A stretch of 35,572 nucleotides of DNA from Acetobacteraceae bacterium. GTDB taxonomy: Bacteria > Pseudomonadota > Alphaproteobacteria > Acetobacterales > Acetobacteraceae. The stretch is taken from the NCBI GenBank assembly GCA_025352995.1, contig JANXRN010000080.1, forward strand, positions 1 to 35,572. The letters are read 5' to 3'. The translations under genes were made by a program, and so were the position numbers. This document shows positions 1-8,489 of the stretch, one piece after another (positions within the stretch are counted from its first letter, which is position 1; each line of letters starts with the position of its first letter). The notes below the pieces were generated by a model that saw only the letters and a program-made list of their open reading frames with translations, was not told the DNA's origin and did not search any database.

Positions 1-40
1 GTTTTTTTGCTTCTTTTTGTTCACAAAAAGAAGACCTTCC
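1..40 (+). repeat. Edge copy of the AT-rich hairpin repeat family (right-hand end)
   Basis: A run of T is followed by an almost perfect palindrome at 10-33 (CTTCTTTTTG...CAAAAAGAAG) and then a CTTCC-like flank. The same poly-T plus hairpin unit forms the right end of the elements ending at 28790, 31740 and 34111, so this is probably the right end of another copy whose rest lies before the window. It lies 27 bases past the stop of yejE, at the 3' end of that operon. Confidence 0.75.
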
Positions 41-59
41 TTCGCCTTCCCCTGCCCCT

Positions 60-1088
60 TCACTTCACCACCTTGCGCGGATCAAACGCATCCCGCACCG
101 CTTCGCCGATAAAAATCAGCAAAGTCAGCACGCCGCCAAGCACCACGAAGGCGACCACCCCGAGCCACGGCGCCTGCAAATTATTCTTACCCTGGGCCAC
201 AAGTTCGCCAAGTGACGGTGCACCGGGCGGCAGCCCGAAGCCGAGGAAATCCAAAGTGGACAGCACCGCGACCGAACCCGACAGGGTGAAGGGCAAATAG
301 GTCAAGGTCGCCACCATCGCGTTCGGCAGAATATGGCGCCACATCACCGCGATGTCCGAAACCCCCAGTGCCTTCGCAGCACGAACATATTCCAGATTGC
401 GCCCGCGCAGGAATTCGGCGCGCACCACGCCAGTGAGGTTCATCCAGCTGAACAGCAGCAAAAACAGCAGCAGCACCAGGAAGGACGGGGTGATGATACT
501 GCCCAGGATGATCAGCAGATAAAGCTGCGGCATGCCGGCCCAGACTTCGATGAAGCGTTGCGCCAGCAGATCGGTCATCCCGCCGCGATAGCCTTGGATG
601 GCGCCGGCGGCGATGCCGATCACCGATGACAGGATGGTCAGCGCGAAGCCGAACAGCACCGACAGGCGGAACCCATAGACCACCCGGGCGAAGACATCGC
701 GGGCGAGATCGTCGGTGCCAAGGATATTGTTCCAGCTTGGTGGCGCGGGCGCGGGGACGGACAAGTTCTTCACCACGCTGTTGAAGCGGTAGCGCACCGG
801 CGGCCAGATCATCCAGCCATCGGCGTGGATGGTGTCGGCCAGAACCGGATCGGAATAATCCGCGATGGTCGGCATCAGATCGGCGCCGAATGCGTTTTCG
901 CTGTAATCGTTCAGCACCGGCGAAAACCAGTCGCCTTTGTAATGGATCAGCAGCGGGCGATCATTGCAGAGAAATTCGGCGAACAGGCTGGCGATGAACA
1001 AGGCCAGAAACACCCGCAGCGACCACAGCCCGCGCTTGTGGGCGCAGAACGCGGCAATGCGACGGCGGGCGATTGGGGGCAAATTCAT
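60..1088 (-). CDS. yejE: Peptide/microcin C-type ABC transporter permease, YejE-like
   Basis: Inner-membrane permease of a peptide-importing ABC transporter (YejABEF family; the E. coli system imports microcin C and oligopeptides). The 342 aa length fits the family. One N-terminal membrane segment at about 22-40 is followed by a periplasmic stretch and then a cluster of hydrophobic segments from about residue 140. The EAA-type loop that contacts the ATPase is visible as [13 protein letters not shown], followed by RHILPN. The start overlaps the end of yejB by 4 bases (ATGA), which indicates translational coupling. The ATPase yejF is not in the window; only 59 bases, including a hairpin repeat, remain beyond the stop. 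The substrate is inferred from family only. Confidence 0.93.
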   Translation of the reverse strand: MNLPPIARRRIAAFCAHKRGLWSLRVFLALFIASLFAEFLCNDRPLLIHYKGDWFSPVLNDYSENAFGADLMPTIADYSDPVLADTIHADGWMIWPPVRYRFNSVVKNLSVPAPAPPSWNNILGTDDLARDVFARVVYGFRLSVLFGFALTILSSVIGIAAGAIQGYRGGMTDLLAQRFIEVWAGMPQLYLLIILGSIITPSFLVLLLFLLLFSWMNLTGVVRAEFLRGRNLEYVRAAKALGVSDIAVMWRHILPNAMVATLTYLPFTLSGSVAVLSTLDFLGFGLPPGAPSLGELVAQGKNNLQAPWLGVVAFVVLGGVLTLLIFIGEAVRDAFDPRKVVK

Positions 1089-2164
1089 CGCCGGTCGAAA
1101 TCAATGCGCGGATCGACGATGGTGTAGATCATATCGCCCAGTATCTGCATCAGCAGCCCGAGCAGAGTGAAGATATACAACGTGCCGAACATCACCGGAT
1201 AATCCCGCCGGATCGCTGATTCAAAGCCCAGCAGGCCAAGCCCATCCAGCGAAAATACAATTTCCACCAACAAGGCCGATGAAAACACCATCGCGAGAAA
1301 CGCCGCCGGGAAGCCCGCGATCACCAGCAGCATCGCGTTGCGGAAAATGTGCCGATAGAGAATGCGGTTTTCGGACGCTCCTTTGGCCCGCGCGGTCACC
1401 ACATATTGCTTGCGGATTTCCTCCAGAAACGAATTCTTGGTCAGCATCGTCAGGCTCGCGAAACCGCCCACCACCAAAGCCGTCGTCGGCAGCACGAGGT
1501 GCCAGAGATAATCCGCAATCCGGGCCGGCCAGCCAAGCAGTTCGGCGCCGGGCGAGTATAATCCACGCAACGGAAACCATTGCACGAAGCTGCCACCGGC
1601 AAACATCACCACCAGCAGGATGGCGAACAGGAACCCCGGAATGGCGTAGCCGACCAGCACCACCACCGACGACGCGACATCAAACCGGCTGCCGTCCCGC
1701 ACCGCCTTGGCGATGCCGAGCGGGATCGACACCAGATAGACCAGCAAGGTGGACCACAGCCCGAGGGACACCGAAACCGGCAGCTTCTGTCCGATCAGTT
1801 GCAGCACCGTCGCATCACGAAAAAAGCTGCGGCCGAAATCAAAGCTCAGATAATCCCGCACCATGGTTGCGAAGCGGACATGCGCGGGCTTGTCGAAGCC
1901 GAACATGCGCTTGATGTCGGCAACCATCGCCGGGTCCAACCCGCGCGCGCCGCGATAGGCGCCATCGGTGCTGGGGGCGCTGGTTTCGCCAGTGCTACCC
2001 GCGGTCATCCGGCCGGTTGCCGAGCCACCCTTGCCGCGCAGTTCCGCCATCATCTGTTCAACCGGGCCACCCGGCGCGAACTGCACGACGACAAAATTGA
2101 TCGCAATAATGCCGAACAAAGTGGGGATCACCAGCAGCAAGCGCCGCAGCAAATACCCCAACAT
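1085..2164 (-). CDS. yejB: Peptide/microcin C-type ABC transporter permease, YejB-like
   Basis: First membrane-spanning subunit of the Yej-type peptide importer, 359 aa. The N-terminus [19 protein letters not shown] is the typical first membrane helix of DppB/OppB/YejB permeases. Residues about 45-70 hold a Gly/Ser/Thr-rich insertion, then RMFGFDKP, a family landmark. The EAA loop appears as [25 protein letters not shown]. It starts 3 bases after the yejA stop and overlaps yejE by 4 bases, so the three genes form one operon. The order A-B-E matches the E. coli yejABEF order. Confidence in the family is high; the transported peptide cannot be told from sequence. Confidence 0.94.
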   Translation of the reverse strand: MLGYLLRRLLLVIPTLFGIIAINFVVVQFAPGGPVEQMMAELRGKGGSATGRMTAGSTGETSAPSTDGAYRGARGLDPAMVADIKRMFGFDKPAHVRFATMVRDYLSFDFGRSFFRDATVLQLIGQKLPVSVSLGLWSTLLVYLVSIPLGIAKAVRDGSRFDVASSVVVLVGYAIPGFLFAILLVVMFAGGSFVQWFPLRGLYSPGAELLGWPARIADYLWHLVLPTTALVVGGFASLTMLTKNSFLEEIRKQYVVTARAKGASENRILYRHIFRNAMLLVIAGFPAAFLAMVFSSALLVEIVFSLDGLGLLGFESAIRRDYPVMFGTLYIFTLLGLLMQILGDMIYTIVDPRIDFDRR

Positions 2165-2167
2165 TGC

Positions 2168-4012
2168 CTATTTCCCCGCAGCGCGAGCGGCATCGGTGAC
2201 AATCGCGCGGCCCGCGTCGAACCACCAGGCATCGATCGCGAGCCCCACGCGCACCGGCTTGGCCGGATGGCCGAAGCGGTCCCAATGCACCACCCAAGAT
2301 GCCTGGTTATGCCAGTGCGGCACGGCGTACCAGTTCCACAGCAACACCCGGTCAAGCGCCCGGGTCGCGGTCACCAGGCTGGCCCGGTCCGGCGCCAGCA
2401 GAATATGCTTGATCATCGCCTCGACCGCCGGATGACACACCCCGGCGACATTATCGCTGCCGTCGAGTTTGGCGGCGTCGCACCCCCAGAAGCCGGTCTG
2501 TTCATTGCCGGGACTGTCGGATTCGCCGATCACCCCGTCGGTCATGTCGAAATCATAGCTGTCGGACAGTCGCTGATACTGCGCCGGATCAACCGTGCGC
2601 ACCCGCGCATCGATGCCCATCCGCGCCAGCCACTGCACATAGGGCAGCGCCACCCGTTCCATCGCCGGTTGCGACAGCAAAATCTCAAAGCTCATCTGGG
2701 TGCCGGCGGCGTTGACGAGCTTGAGGTCCTTGATCTCCCAGCCCGCCCCTTTCAGCAGCACCAGCGCCTGGCGCAAGGCGGTGCGGTTGTTGCCGGATGC
2801 ATCGCTGACCGGCAGCTTGAATTCCTCGGTGAACAGGCCGGGTGGCAACTTGGCCCGAAACGGTTCCAGCAGCGCGCGCTCGGCCGGGGACGGCAGCCCG
2901 GTTGCGGCCAATTCGCTATTGCTGAAATAGCTCGTGGTGCGGGCATAAGCACCATAAAATAAATTGGCGTTCACCCATTCAAAGTCGAACACCAAGGCCA
3001 GTGCCTGACGCACCCGCGCGTCCTGAAAAATCGGCCGCCGCGTGTTCATGAAGAAGCCCTGCATGCCGGTCGGCAGGCGATGGGGCAGCGCCTCCTTCTT
3101 CACCCAGCCTTTTTCCACCGCCGGGAAATCATACGCGGTGGCCCAGGTTTTCGAACTGGTTTCCTGGCGGAAATCGATCTGCCCGGCCTTCAGCGCTTGC
3201 AGCGCGATGGTGTCGTCGCGGAAATACTCGGTACGGATTCGGTCGAAATTCGCCAACCCCTTGCCGGTCGGCAGGTCCTGCGCCCAGTAGTTTGGCACAC
3301 GGGCCAACGTGACACTGCGGCCCAGTTCGAATTCCGCCACCCGATAGGGCCCGGACCCAAGCGGCGCCTCGGTCAACGGTTTGGTGAAATCGCGGCCTTG
3401 CCACCAGGCCTTGGGCAGCACCGGCAACTGGCCAAGGATTAGCGGTAATTCGCGGTTGGTGGTGTTTTTGAAGCGGAACCCGACACGGTCCGGCGCTTCG
3501 ACCACTGCTTCGGCGACATCGGCGTAATATTGCCGGTAGCGCGGCCGGCCCTGTTCGCGCAGGGTGTTGAAGGTCCACACGACATCGTCGGCGGTGACTT
3601 TGCTGCCATCGTTGAAGCGGGCTTCAGGCCGCAGAACGAAGGTAACCCCTTGGTTTTCCGGCCAGACGATGATCGCGCCGGCCAAATGGCCGTAATAGGC
3701 TTCCGGCTCGTCCTGATTGGGCCGCATCAGCGTATCAAAAATGCCGTTGATTGCGGCAGGGCTACCGCGCACGATGAACGGGTGAAAACTATCGAAACTT
3801 CCCACCGCGCCCAGCACCAGATCGCCACCCTTGGGGGCATCGGGGTTCACATAGGGAAAATAGGGGAAATTCGCCGGAAGTTGCGGGGTGCCGAGCAGGG
3901 ATAGGCCATGCACCGGCGTTTGCGCGCGGGCAGGTCCGACGAGGCCAAGCAGCATAAAAAACAACAGGATGGGCCGCACACGACTCTCCGGACCGACATT
4001 CCGAATAGTCAT
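2168..4012 (-). CDS. yejA: Extracellular peptide-binding protein of ABC importer, YejA-like
   Basis: Periplasmic solute-binding protein (SBP family 5) that captures the peptide for YejB/YejE. The 614 aa length is typical. Residues about 1-30 form a Sec signal peptide with a hydrophobic core ending in ARA. The mature part begins with the YejA-style phrase HGLSLLGTPQLPANFPYFPYVNPDAPKGGDLVL (shown here only as landmark), then the family 5 signature region around GSFDSFHPFI and GFWGCDAAKLDGSDN near the C-terminus, typical of YejA. It is the first gene of the operon; 91 bases separate it from the hisN-like gene upstream on the same strand, so it may have its own promoter. The start at 4012 is chosen because it gives a complete signal peptide. 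Confidence 0.93.
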   Translation of the reverse strand: MTIRNVGPESRVRPILLFFMLLGLVGPARAQTPVHGLSLLGTPQLPANFPYFPYVNPDAPKGGDLVLGAVGSFDSFHPFIVRGSPAAINGIFDTLMRPNQDEPEAYYGHLAGAIIVWPENQGVTFVLRPEARFNDGSKVTADDVVWTFNTLREQGRPRYRQYYADVAEAVVEAPDRVGFRFKNTTNRELPLILGQLPVLPKAWWQGRDFTKPLTEAPLGSGPYRVAEFELGRSVTLARVPNYWAQDLPTGKGLANFDRIRTEYFRDDTIALQALKAGQIDFRQETSSKTWATAYDFPAVEKGWVKKEALPHRLPTGMQGFFMNTRRPIFQDARVRQALALVFDFEWVNANLFYGAYARTTSYFSNSELAATGLPSPAERALLEPFRAKLPPGLFTEEFKLPVSDASGNNRTALRQALVLLKGAGWEIKDLKLVNAAGTQMSFEILLSQPAMERVALPYVQWLARMGIDARVRTVDPAQYQRLSDSYDFDMTDGVIGESDSPGNEQTGFWGCDAAKLDGSDNVAGVCHPAVEAMIKHILLAPDRASLVTATRALDRVLLWNWYAVPHWHNQASWVVHWDRFGHPAKPVRVGLAIDAWWFDAGRAIVTDAARAAGK

Positions 4013-4103
4013 AGCCGCCAGACGCGGGCTTCACCACTCCCGATCGGCTTGCGCGCGATCGTTTTTTCCGGAATCGCTAAAAACGTGAATCGCCCGCTCT
4101 ACC

Positions 4104-4886
4104 CTACTCGGCGAGGAATTTCAGCACGGTCGGCAGTAAATTGGGGTCACCGACGACCAAGGTGCGGCCATCGCCGTCAGCGTGCAGCCGGTTGCCGTGC
4201 CAATCGGTCATCCGCCCGCCGGCGCCTTCAATGATCGGCACAATCGCCGCCCAATCCCAGACTTTCAGGCTGCATTCGACGATGATGTCGATCTGGCCCA
4301 GCGCCGCGAGGCCGTAGGCATAGCAATCGCCGCCGAAGCTGCTGCGCCGGGCCGCCCCGCGCAGCGCGTTCCACCGCGGGGTTTCAACCTCGTCAAACAT
4401 GTCCGGGCTGGTGCAAGATGCCTCGGCATCGGCCAGATCGGGGCATAGCCGGCAGCCGGCACGCCCACCCATCGGGCCGCTGAATGTCGTTGCCCGTCCG
4501 GCAACGCCAATCCAGCGCTCACCGGTCATGCATTGGTCAATGACCCCCAGGATCGGGGTGTCGCCATCCATCAGGGCAATCAGGGTTCCGAAGGTCGGCC
4601 GCCCGGTGATGAAGGCGCGGGTGCCGTCAATCGGGTCCAGCACCCAGCGATAGCGGGCACTGGCGTTTTCCAGCCCGAATTCCTCGCCCAGAATGCCATG
4701 GTCGGGGAAGCGTTCGGCGAGCACGGCGCGAATAGCGCGTTCGGCGGTGCGGTCGGCGATGGTGACCGGGCTCGCATCACTTTTCAGATCGGCGCCGACG
4801 CCCGCGCGAAAGAACGGGCGGATAACCGCGCCCGCCACATCCGCCGCCGCGTTGGCCGCCGCCAGCCAGCTCTCCATGTCCGACAT
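4104..4886 (-). CDS. hisN: Inositol monophosphatase family protein, probable histidinol-phosphatase
   Basis: A 260 aa Mg-dependent sugar/polyol phosphatase of the IMPase fold. The metal-binding signature is complete: GEEFG near residue 66, DPIDGTRAF near 83 and the C-terminal WDWAAIVPIIEGAGG. The DPIDGTRAF form with GRPTFG is common in HisN, which hydrolyses histidinol phosphate in alphaproteobacteria lacking HisB-type phosphatases. Family membership is certain, but the choice of histidinol phosphate over inositol phosphate or other substrates is inferred. Its ATG overlaps the TAA of the upstream cytochrome gene by one base (TAATG), so the two are probably co-translated. No other his genes are in the window. 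Confidence 0.85.
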   Translation of the reverse strand: MSDMESWLAAANAAADVAGAVIRPFFRAGVGADLKSDASPVTIADRTAERAIRAVLAERFPDHGILGEEFGLENASARYRWVLDPIDGTRAFITGRPTFGTLIALMDGDTPILGVIDQCMTGERWIGVAGRATTFSGPMGGRAGCRLCPDLADAEASCTSPDMFDEVETPRWNALRGAARRSSFGGDCYAYGLAALGQIDIIVECSLKVWDWAAIVPIIEGAGGRMTDWHGNRLHADGDGRTLVVGDPNLLPTVLKFLAE

Positions 4887-5416
4887 TACGGCAGCGGGAC
4901 TGGGGTCTTCGACAGGGTGCGCAGATAGGCGACGATTTCGGCGCGCTGCTTGTCGCTGTTCAGGCCCGCAAACGCCATTTTGGTGCCGGCAATAAAAGCC
5001 GCCGGCTTTTTCAGCCAGGCATTAAGGTCTTCATAGGACCAGGTGCCGCCCTTGGCCTTGACGTTGGCCGAGTAGCTGAAGCCCTCGCTGGCGCCACGTG
5101 GGCGGGTCATCGCACCATACAAATTCGGGCCCACCCCGTTCTTGCCGCCCTCGTTGAAGGTGTGGCAGGCGCCGCACTGCTTCTTGGCGTTGGCTTCACC
5201 GGCGGCAATATCCGCGGTCGCGATCATCGCCGAAATCGGCGCCAGCACTTCGGGCTTGCCACCGGGCGCCGGGGCGGCGGCGGCTTCGACCTTCCAGGCC
5301 GCTTCATGCAGATGATGCGGGTTGATCAGCGCGCCGCCAATGATGCCCATCACCATGAAGGTGATGCCGGCAACCAGAATGGCGGCGATTGCCTTGTTGA
5401 TCTCCATGGCGTCCAT
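4886..5416 (-). CDS. Membrane-anchored class I cytochrome c (CycM-like)
   Basis: A 176 aa monohaem cytochrome c tethered to the inner membrane. Residues about 9-31 are a single uncleaved hydrophobic helix, followed by an Ala/Pro-rich linker. The haem-binding CGACH is at about 81-85 and the distal methionine lies in GTKMAFAG near 152, the usual class I layout. This resembles CycM/cytochrome c552 proteins that pass electrons to terminal oxidases, but that partner is inferred. The ORF track begins at a TTG at 5434; I chose the ATG at 5416, which has GAGGA about 12 bases upstream. A further ATG at 5407 is also possible. It is divergent from kdsB across 133 bases, where both promoters must lie. 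Confidence 0.88.
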   Translation of the reverse strand: MDAMEINKAIAAILVAGITFMVMGIIGGALINPHHLHEAAWKVEAAAAPAPGGKPEVLAPISAMIATADIAAGEANAKKQCGACHTFNEGGKNGVGPNLYGAMTRPRGASEGFSYSANVKAKGGTWSYEDLNAWLKKPAAFIAGTKMAFAGLNSDKQRAEIVAYLRTLSKTPVPLP

Positions 5417-5549
5417 CGTGCTGTCGTTCCTCAAGAGTAATTCGCCGGCCCCGTCGCATTGCGCGACGGCAACCCTCTACCTAGACTGCGGCGCACCATA
5501 AAGAGCGTCGCCAAACGCATCAACCCACGCCAGGGCCAAAAAACACCCC

Positions 5550-6290
5550 ATGCAACCGATCGTTCTCATCCCCTCACGCATGGCGGCCACGCGCCTGCCC
5601 GGCAAGCCGCTGGCCGACATCCATGGCCGCGCGATGATCTTGCATGTGCTGGACCGCGCTCGCGAAGCCGATATCGGCCCGGTCGCGGTGGCCTGCGGGG
5701 ACCCCGAAATCGCCGACGCCATCCGCGCCGATGGCGGCATCGCGGTGCTGACCGACCCAACCTTGCCGCGCGGGTCAGACCGGGTGCACGCGGCCTTGTC
5801 GATCCTCGACCCTGGCGGCCGCCACGATGTGATCGTCAATTTACAAGGCGATCTGCCGACTATTCCGCCGGATTATCTGCGCGCGGTGCTCGCGCCGCTG
5901 TCCGATCCGGCGATCGATATTGCGACCCTGGTCGCCCCGATCACCAGTGATGAGGAAGCCAACGCGCCCCAGGTGGTGAAGGCCGCGTGCAGCTTTGATG
6001 GCGGGCGGGCAGTGTCACCGGCGTTGTATTTCTCCCGCGCGGCAATCCCCTGGGGCGATGGTCCGCGCTGGCACCATATCGGCATCTACGCCTTCCGCCG
6101 CCAGGCCCTGGCGCGCTTTGTGGCCCTGCCGGAATCCCCACTCGAACGGCGCGAACAGCTCGAACAACTCCGTGCCCTTGAAGCCGGCATGCGGATTTCC
6201 TGCGCCCGGGTTGAACACGCCCCGTTTGGCGTTGACACCAAGGACGATCTAGAACGCGCGCGACGTGAGCTTAAACGGACCCCAAAATGA
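5550..6290 (+). CDS. kdsB: 3-deoxy-manno-octulosonate cytidylyltransferase
   Basis: CMP-Kdo synthetase, which activates Kdo with CTP in the cytoplasm for lipid A core assembly. The 246 aa length is normal. The N-terminal nucleotide-binding motif PSRMAATRLPGKPLADI is at about 8-24. Further family landmarks are LPRGSDRVHAAL, NLQGDLPTIPP and the terminal GVDTKDDLERAR. It overlaps pheA by 4 bases (ATGA). The kdsB-pheA pairing is, to my knowledge, common in alphaproteobacteria. No strong Shine-Dalgarno is visible before the ATG, yet the start coincides with the conserved family start. Confidence 0.96.
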   Translation: MQPIVLIPSRMAATRLPGKPLADIHGRAMILHVLDRAREADIGPVAVACGDPEIADAIRADGGIAVLTDPTLPRGSDRVHAALSILDPGGRHDVIVNLQGDLPTIPPDYLRAVLAPLSDPAIDIATLVAPITSDEEANAPQVVKAACSFDGGRAVSPALYFSRAAIPWGDGPRWHHIGIYAFRRQALARFVALPESPLERREQLEQLRALEAGMRISCARVEHAPFGVDTKDDLERARRELKRTPK

Positions 6291-7138
6291 CCGGTGTTAT
6301 CGCTTTCCAGGGCCGCCCTGGCGCCTATTCGGACCTCGCCTGCCGCAACGCCTACCCCGACATGACCACCTTGCCGTGCCACACGTTTGACGCGGCAATG
6401 GAAGCAGTGCGGTCGGGCGCGGCAGACCTTGCCATGATCGCCACCGAAAACAGCCTCGCCGGCCGGGTGCCGGACGTGCATTCGCTGCTGCCGCAATCCG
6501 GCTTGTTCGTGGTCGGCGAAGCCTTTCAGCGGGTCGAACATTGCCTGTTGGCGATCAAGGGTGCGACCGAGGCCGGCTTGAAGACCGCGCATTCCCACGC
6601 GGTGGCACTCGGTCAGGTCCGCAATGTGCTTGCCGAACTGAACCTGACGGCAGTGGTTGAATCCGACACCGCCGGGTCCGCCGAACTGCTCGCGCAATGG
6701 CAAGACAAGACCAAATGCGCCATCGCATCATCGCTCGCCGGTGAATTATTCGGCCTCGATATTCTGCGCCGCAATATCGAAGACGCGGCCCATAACACCA
6801 CCCGCTTCTTCGTCATGGCCCGCGCCCCGGTTGGGTTCGCGCCCGGGACGCCGGGCTTGATGACGACGTTCATTTTCCGGGTGCGCAACGTGCCGGCCGC
6901 ACTTTACAAAGCACTCGGCGGGTTCGCGACCAACGGCGTCAACATGACCAAGCTCGAAAGCTACATGGTTGACGGGCATTTTTCGGCGACCCAGTTCTTG
7001 TGCGATGTCGAAGGCCACCCGGAAGACCTCGACCTGCGTCGCGCGTTGGAGGAACTGACGTTCTTTTCGCGGGAGATGAAGATTCTCGGCGTTTATCCGG
7101 CCGCGGCGTTTCGCAAGGCGCAGGGGATTGGGGATTAA
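6287..7138 (+). CDS. pheA: Prephenate dehydratase with C-terminal ACT domain
   Basis: Monofunctional prephenate dehydratase (283 aa) that makes phenylpyruvate for phenylalanine synthesis. The catalytic domain covers about 1-180, with the Thr-Arg-Phe motif in NTTRFFVMAR near residue 170. The ACT regulatory domain follows from about 195, including GGFATNGVNMTKLESYM; the ESRP motif known from other PheA proteins reads ESYM here, which is the form I recall from alphaproteobacteria. No chorismate mutase domain is present. Feedback inhibition by phenylalanine through the ACT domain is expected from the family. Its TAA shares a TTAA with the TAA of the convergent antitoxin-like ORF. Confidence 0.95.
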   Translation: MTGVIAFQGRPGAYSDLACRNAYPDMTTLPCHTFDAAMEAVRSGAADLAMIATENSLAGRVPDVHSLLPQSGLFVVGEAFQRVEHCLLAIKGATEAGLKTAHSHAVALGQVRNVLAELNLTAVVESDTAGSAELLAQWQDKTKCAIASSLAGELFGLDILRRNIEDAAHNTTRFFVMARAPVGFAPGTPGLMTTFIFRVRNVPAALYKALGGFATNGVNMTKLESYMVDGHFSATQFLCDVEGHPEDLDLRRALEELTFFSREMKILGVYPAAAFRKAQGIGD

Positions 7139-7344
7139 GGCGGGACTTCTACCACCAATCGCTGCCATGGCCCGCCCGCCAGATCATCCATCACGCCGCC
7201 AACCAGCGCCCGCCCGACCGCGACCCGATCCGCAAACCAAATTTTCGGTCCGTCAGCTTCAAATCCGTCCCCACCACGCGCCACCGCGATCGTGCGATCC
7301 TTGAACGCCGCGTAGCCCATCACCCCGACGCGCAGTTCCGTCAC
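7135..7344 (-). CDS. Truncated HVO_A0114/TumA-type antitoxin-like protein
   Basis: A 69-codon ORF starting with GTG. Its first 45 or so residues (LRVGVMGYAAFKDRTIAVARG then PKIWFAD) match what I recall of the N-terminus of HVO_A0114-family DNA-binding proteins, the usual partners of TumE toxins. Those proteins are normally about 120 aa and continue into a winged helix-turn-helix, which is absent: the ORF ends where pheA converges on it. The GTG start overlaps the toxin-like ORF stop by 4 bases (GTGA), the typical layout of such pairs. It is probably a remnant that has lost DNA binding. The family call is from memory of motifs and could be wrong. Confidence 0.5.
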   Translation of the reverse strand: MTELRVGVMGYAAFKDRTIAVARGGDGFEADGPKIWFADRVAVGRALVGGVMDDLAGGPWQRLVVEVPP

Positions 7345-7678
7345 CGCCGCGTCTTTCGCGCCCGCAGCCAGGCATCGACCTCGTCCCAGAAATCTTCCAG
7401 CAACGTCGCGGCATCCCGATAGGCATAGGCCCGCACCGTGCGCAGCCGGGCGATATGGTCAAACGCATCCTTGCGCATCTGCTGGGTATTCTCGAACCCC
7501 ACCAGCGCCACCCCGCCCCGGCCGAACAAGGTCATCCGGTAGTCAATGCCATGCGGGTTGGCGGCACTTACGGGCGTGACTCCACGCGAAACCGCACCGC
7601 CAGACCCGCGGCAGGATCAACCACGTAGGTCTGGCCATCAAGGCCAAGCAAACTGTCGAGCGAGGGATCGCGCTGCAT
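7341..7678 (-). pseudogene. TumE (DUF6516)-like toxin gene broken by a frameshift
   Basis: Two adjacent reading frames together look like one TumE-type protein. Frame one starts at ATG 7678 and reads MQRDPSLDSLLGLDGQTYVV... until a TAA at 7568-7570. The second frame, open across that point, reads NPHGIDYRMTLFGRGGVALVGFEN... and then RTVRAYAYRDAATLLEDFWDEVD up to the stop at 7341; these phrases match the DUF6516 pattern (PHG-YS-TL, GFDN, PY-F-DA--LL-DF--EV). The total of 338 bases is not a multiple of three, so one base was gained or lost near 7570-7580. The ORF track shows only the last 64 codons. I see no classic slippery sequence, so decay or a sequencing error is likelier than programmed frameshifting. 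Confidence 0.55.
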
Positions 7679-7758
7679 CCCTCGCGCTTATGCGTTCATC
7701 CGCCCCGCCGTCACCCCACAAAACCGTGAGGACGGGTTTTCTACGCCGTATTCACGGC

Positions 7759-8487
7759 TTATTTCTTGCGCGCCGCCGCCACCGCGTCTTGCAGCTCCGC
7801 CAGTTCCACCGCGCCGGGCAACAAGCGCGTGCCGATAATGTAAGCCGGGGTGCCCTGAATATCGAGTTGATGGCTCAACGCCAGATTTGCATCGATGCGC
7901 GCCTTGATCTCCGGCGCCTCCATGTCCCGCTTCAACCGCGCCCAATCGAGGCCCGCCTTGTCAGACGCCGCCTTGATCGTCGCTTCATCCATCGCCGGGT
8001 TCGCGGCCATCAGCAACGCGTGCAGTTTGACATACCCACCCTGATTCTGCGCCGCCATCAGCGCCTTGGCGCCCGCGATGCTGCCCGGGCCGAGCACCGG
8101 CAGATCCTTGTAGACCACGCGGATATTGGGGTCCTGCTTCAACAGCGCGTCGAACACTGGCAGCATGCGCCGGCAATAGGGGCAGCGCACGTCGTAAAAT
8201 TCCACCAGCGTTACATCGCCCTTGGGATTGCCGGCCACCTGATCGGTCGGGTTGCGCAGCAGCGCGTCGGACAGATCGGCGATCAGGCCGGAAACGGCAT
8301 TTTGCTGGGTTTTCGCTTCGTCCTGTTGCAACGCGGTCACCGCGTCTTTCAAAATCGTCGGGTCATCCTTCATCGCCTGGCGGATGATGCTGATGATGTC
8401 GGCGCGCTGCTGGGGGGAGAAGCCCTGGGCGGCGACAAGGCCGGGCAACAACAACCACGCCAGCGCGATGGTTCGAAATAGACGCAT
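7759..8487 (-). CDS. DsbA family thiol:disulfide oxidoreductase
   Basis: A 242 aa periplasmic thioredoxin-fold protein. A signal peptide covers about 1-21 (core TIALAWLLLPGLVAAQ). A helical N-terminal region precedes the catalytic CPYC at about 102-105, and the cis-proline loop is GTPAYIIG near 200. The arrangement resembles the Com1/ScsC-like and DsbA-like thioredoxin_4 proteins of alphaproteobacteria, which oxidise or isomerise disulfides of secreted proteins. The ORF track starts at a TTG; the ATG at 8487 is preferred, with AAGGGA 8 bases upstream. Only 2 bases separate it from the stop of the M48 protease gene, so the two form an envelope protein-quality operon. Confidence 0.9.
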   Translation of the reverse strand: MRLFRTIALAWLLLPGLVAAQGFSPQQRADIISIIRQAMKDDPTILKDAVTALQQDEAKTQQNAVSGLIADLSDALLRNPTDQVAGNPKGDVTLVEFYDVRCPYCRRMLPVFDALLKQDPNIRVVYKDLPVLGPGSIAGAKALMAAQNQGGYVKLHALLMAANPAMDEATIKAASDKAGLDWARLKRDMEAPEIKARIDANLALSHQLDIQGTPAYIIGTRLLPGAVELAELQDAVAAARKK

Positions 8488-8489
8488 AT

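Noticed and set aside
7-300. ORFs beginning with LLFVHKKK or LFVHKKKK-like residues (also at 22784, 28460 and 31646)
   Set aside because: These start inside the AT-rich hairpin repeat read as protein; they then run antisense to known genes.
1580-2962. 460-codon ORF on the plus strand opposite yejB/yejA
   Set aside because: It is a shadow of strongly supported genes on the other strand; its protein is His/Arg/Gln-rich with no domain.
7341-7570. Programmed ribosomal frameshift in the toxin-like gene
   Set aside because: No slippery heptamer or downstream structure is evident at the junction; decay or a read error is simpler.
7546-8481. 311-codon plus-strand ORF opposite the DsbA-like gene
   Set aside because: Antisense shadow; Arg/His-rich composition and no ribosome site, while the minus frame has a signal peptide and CPYC.
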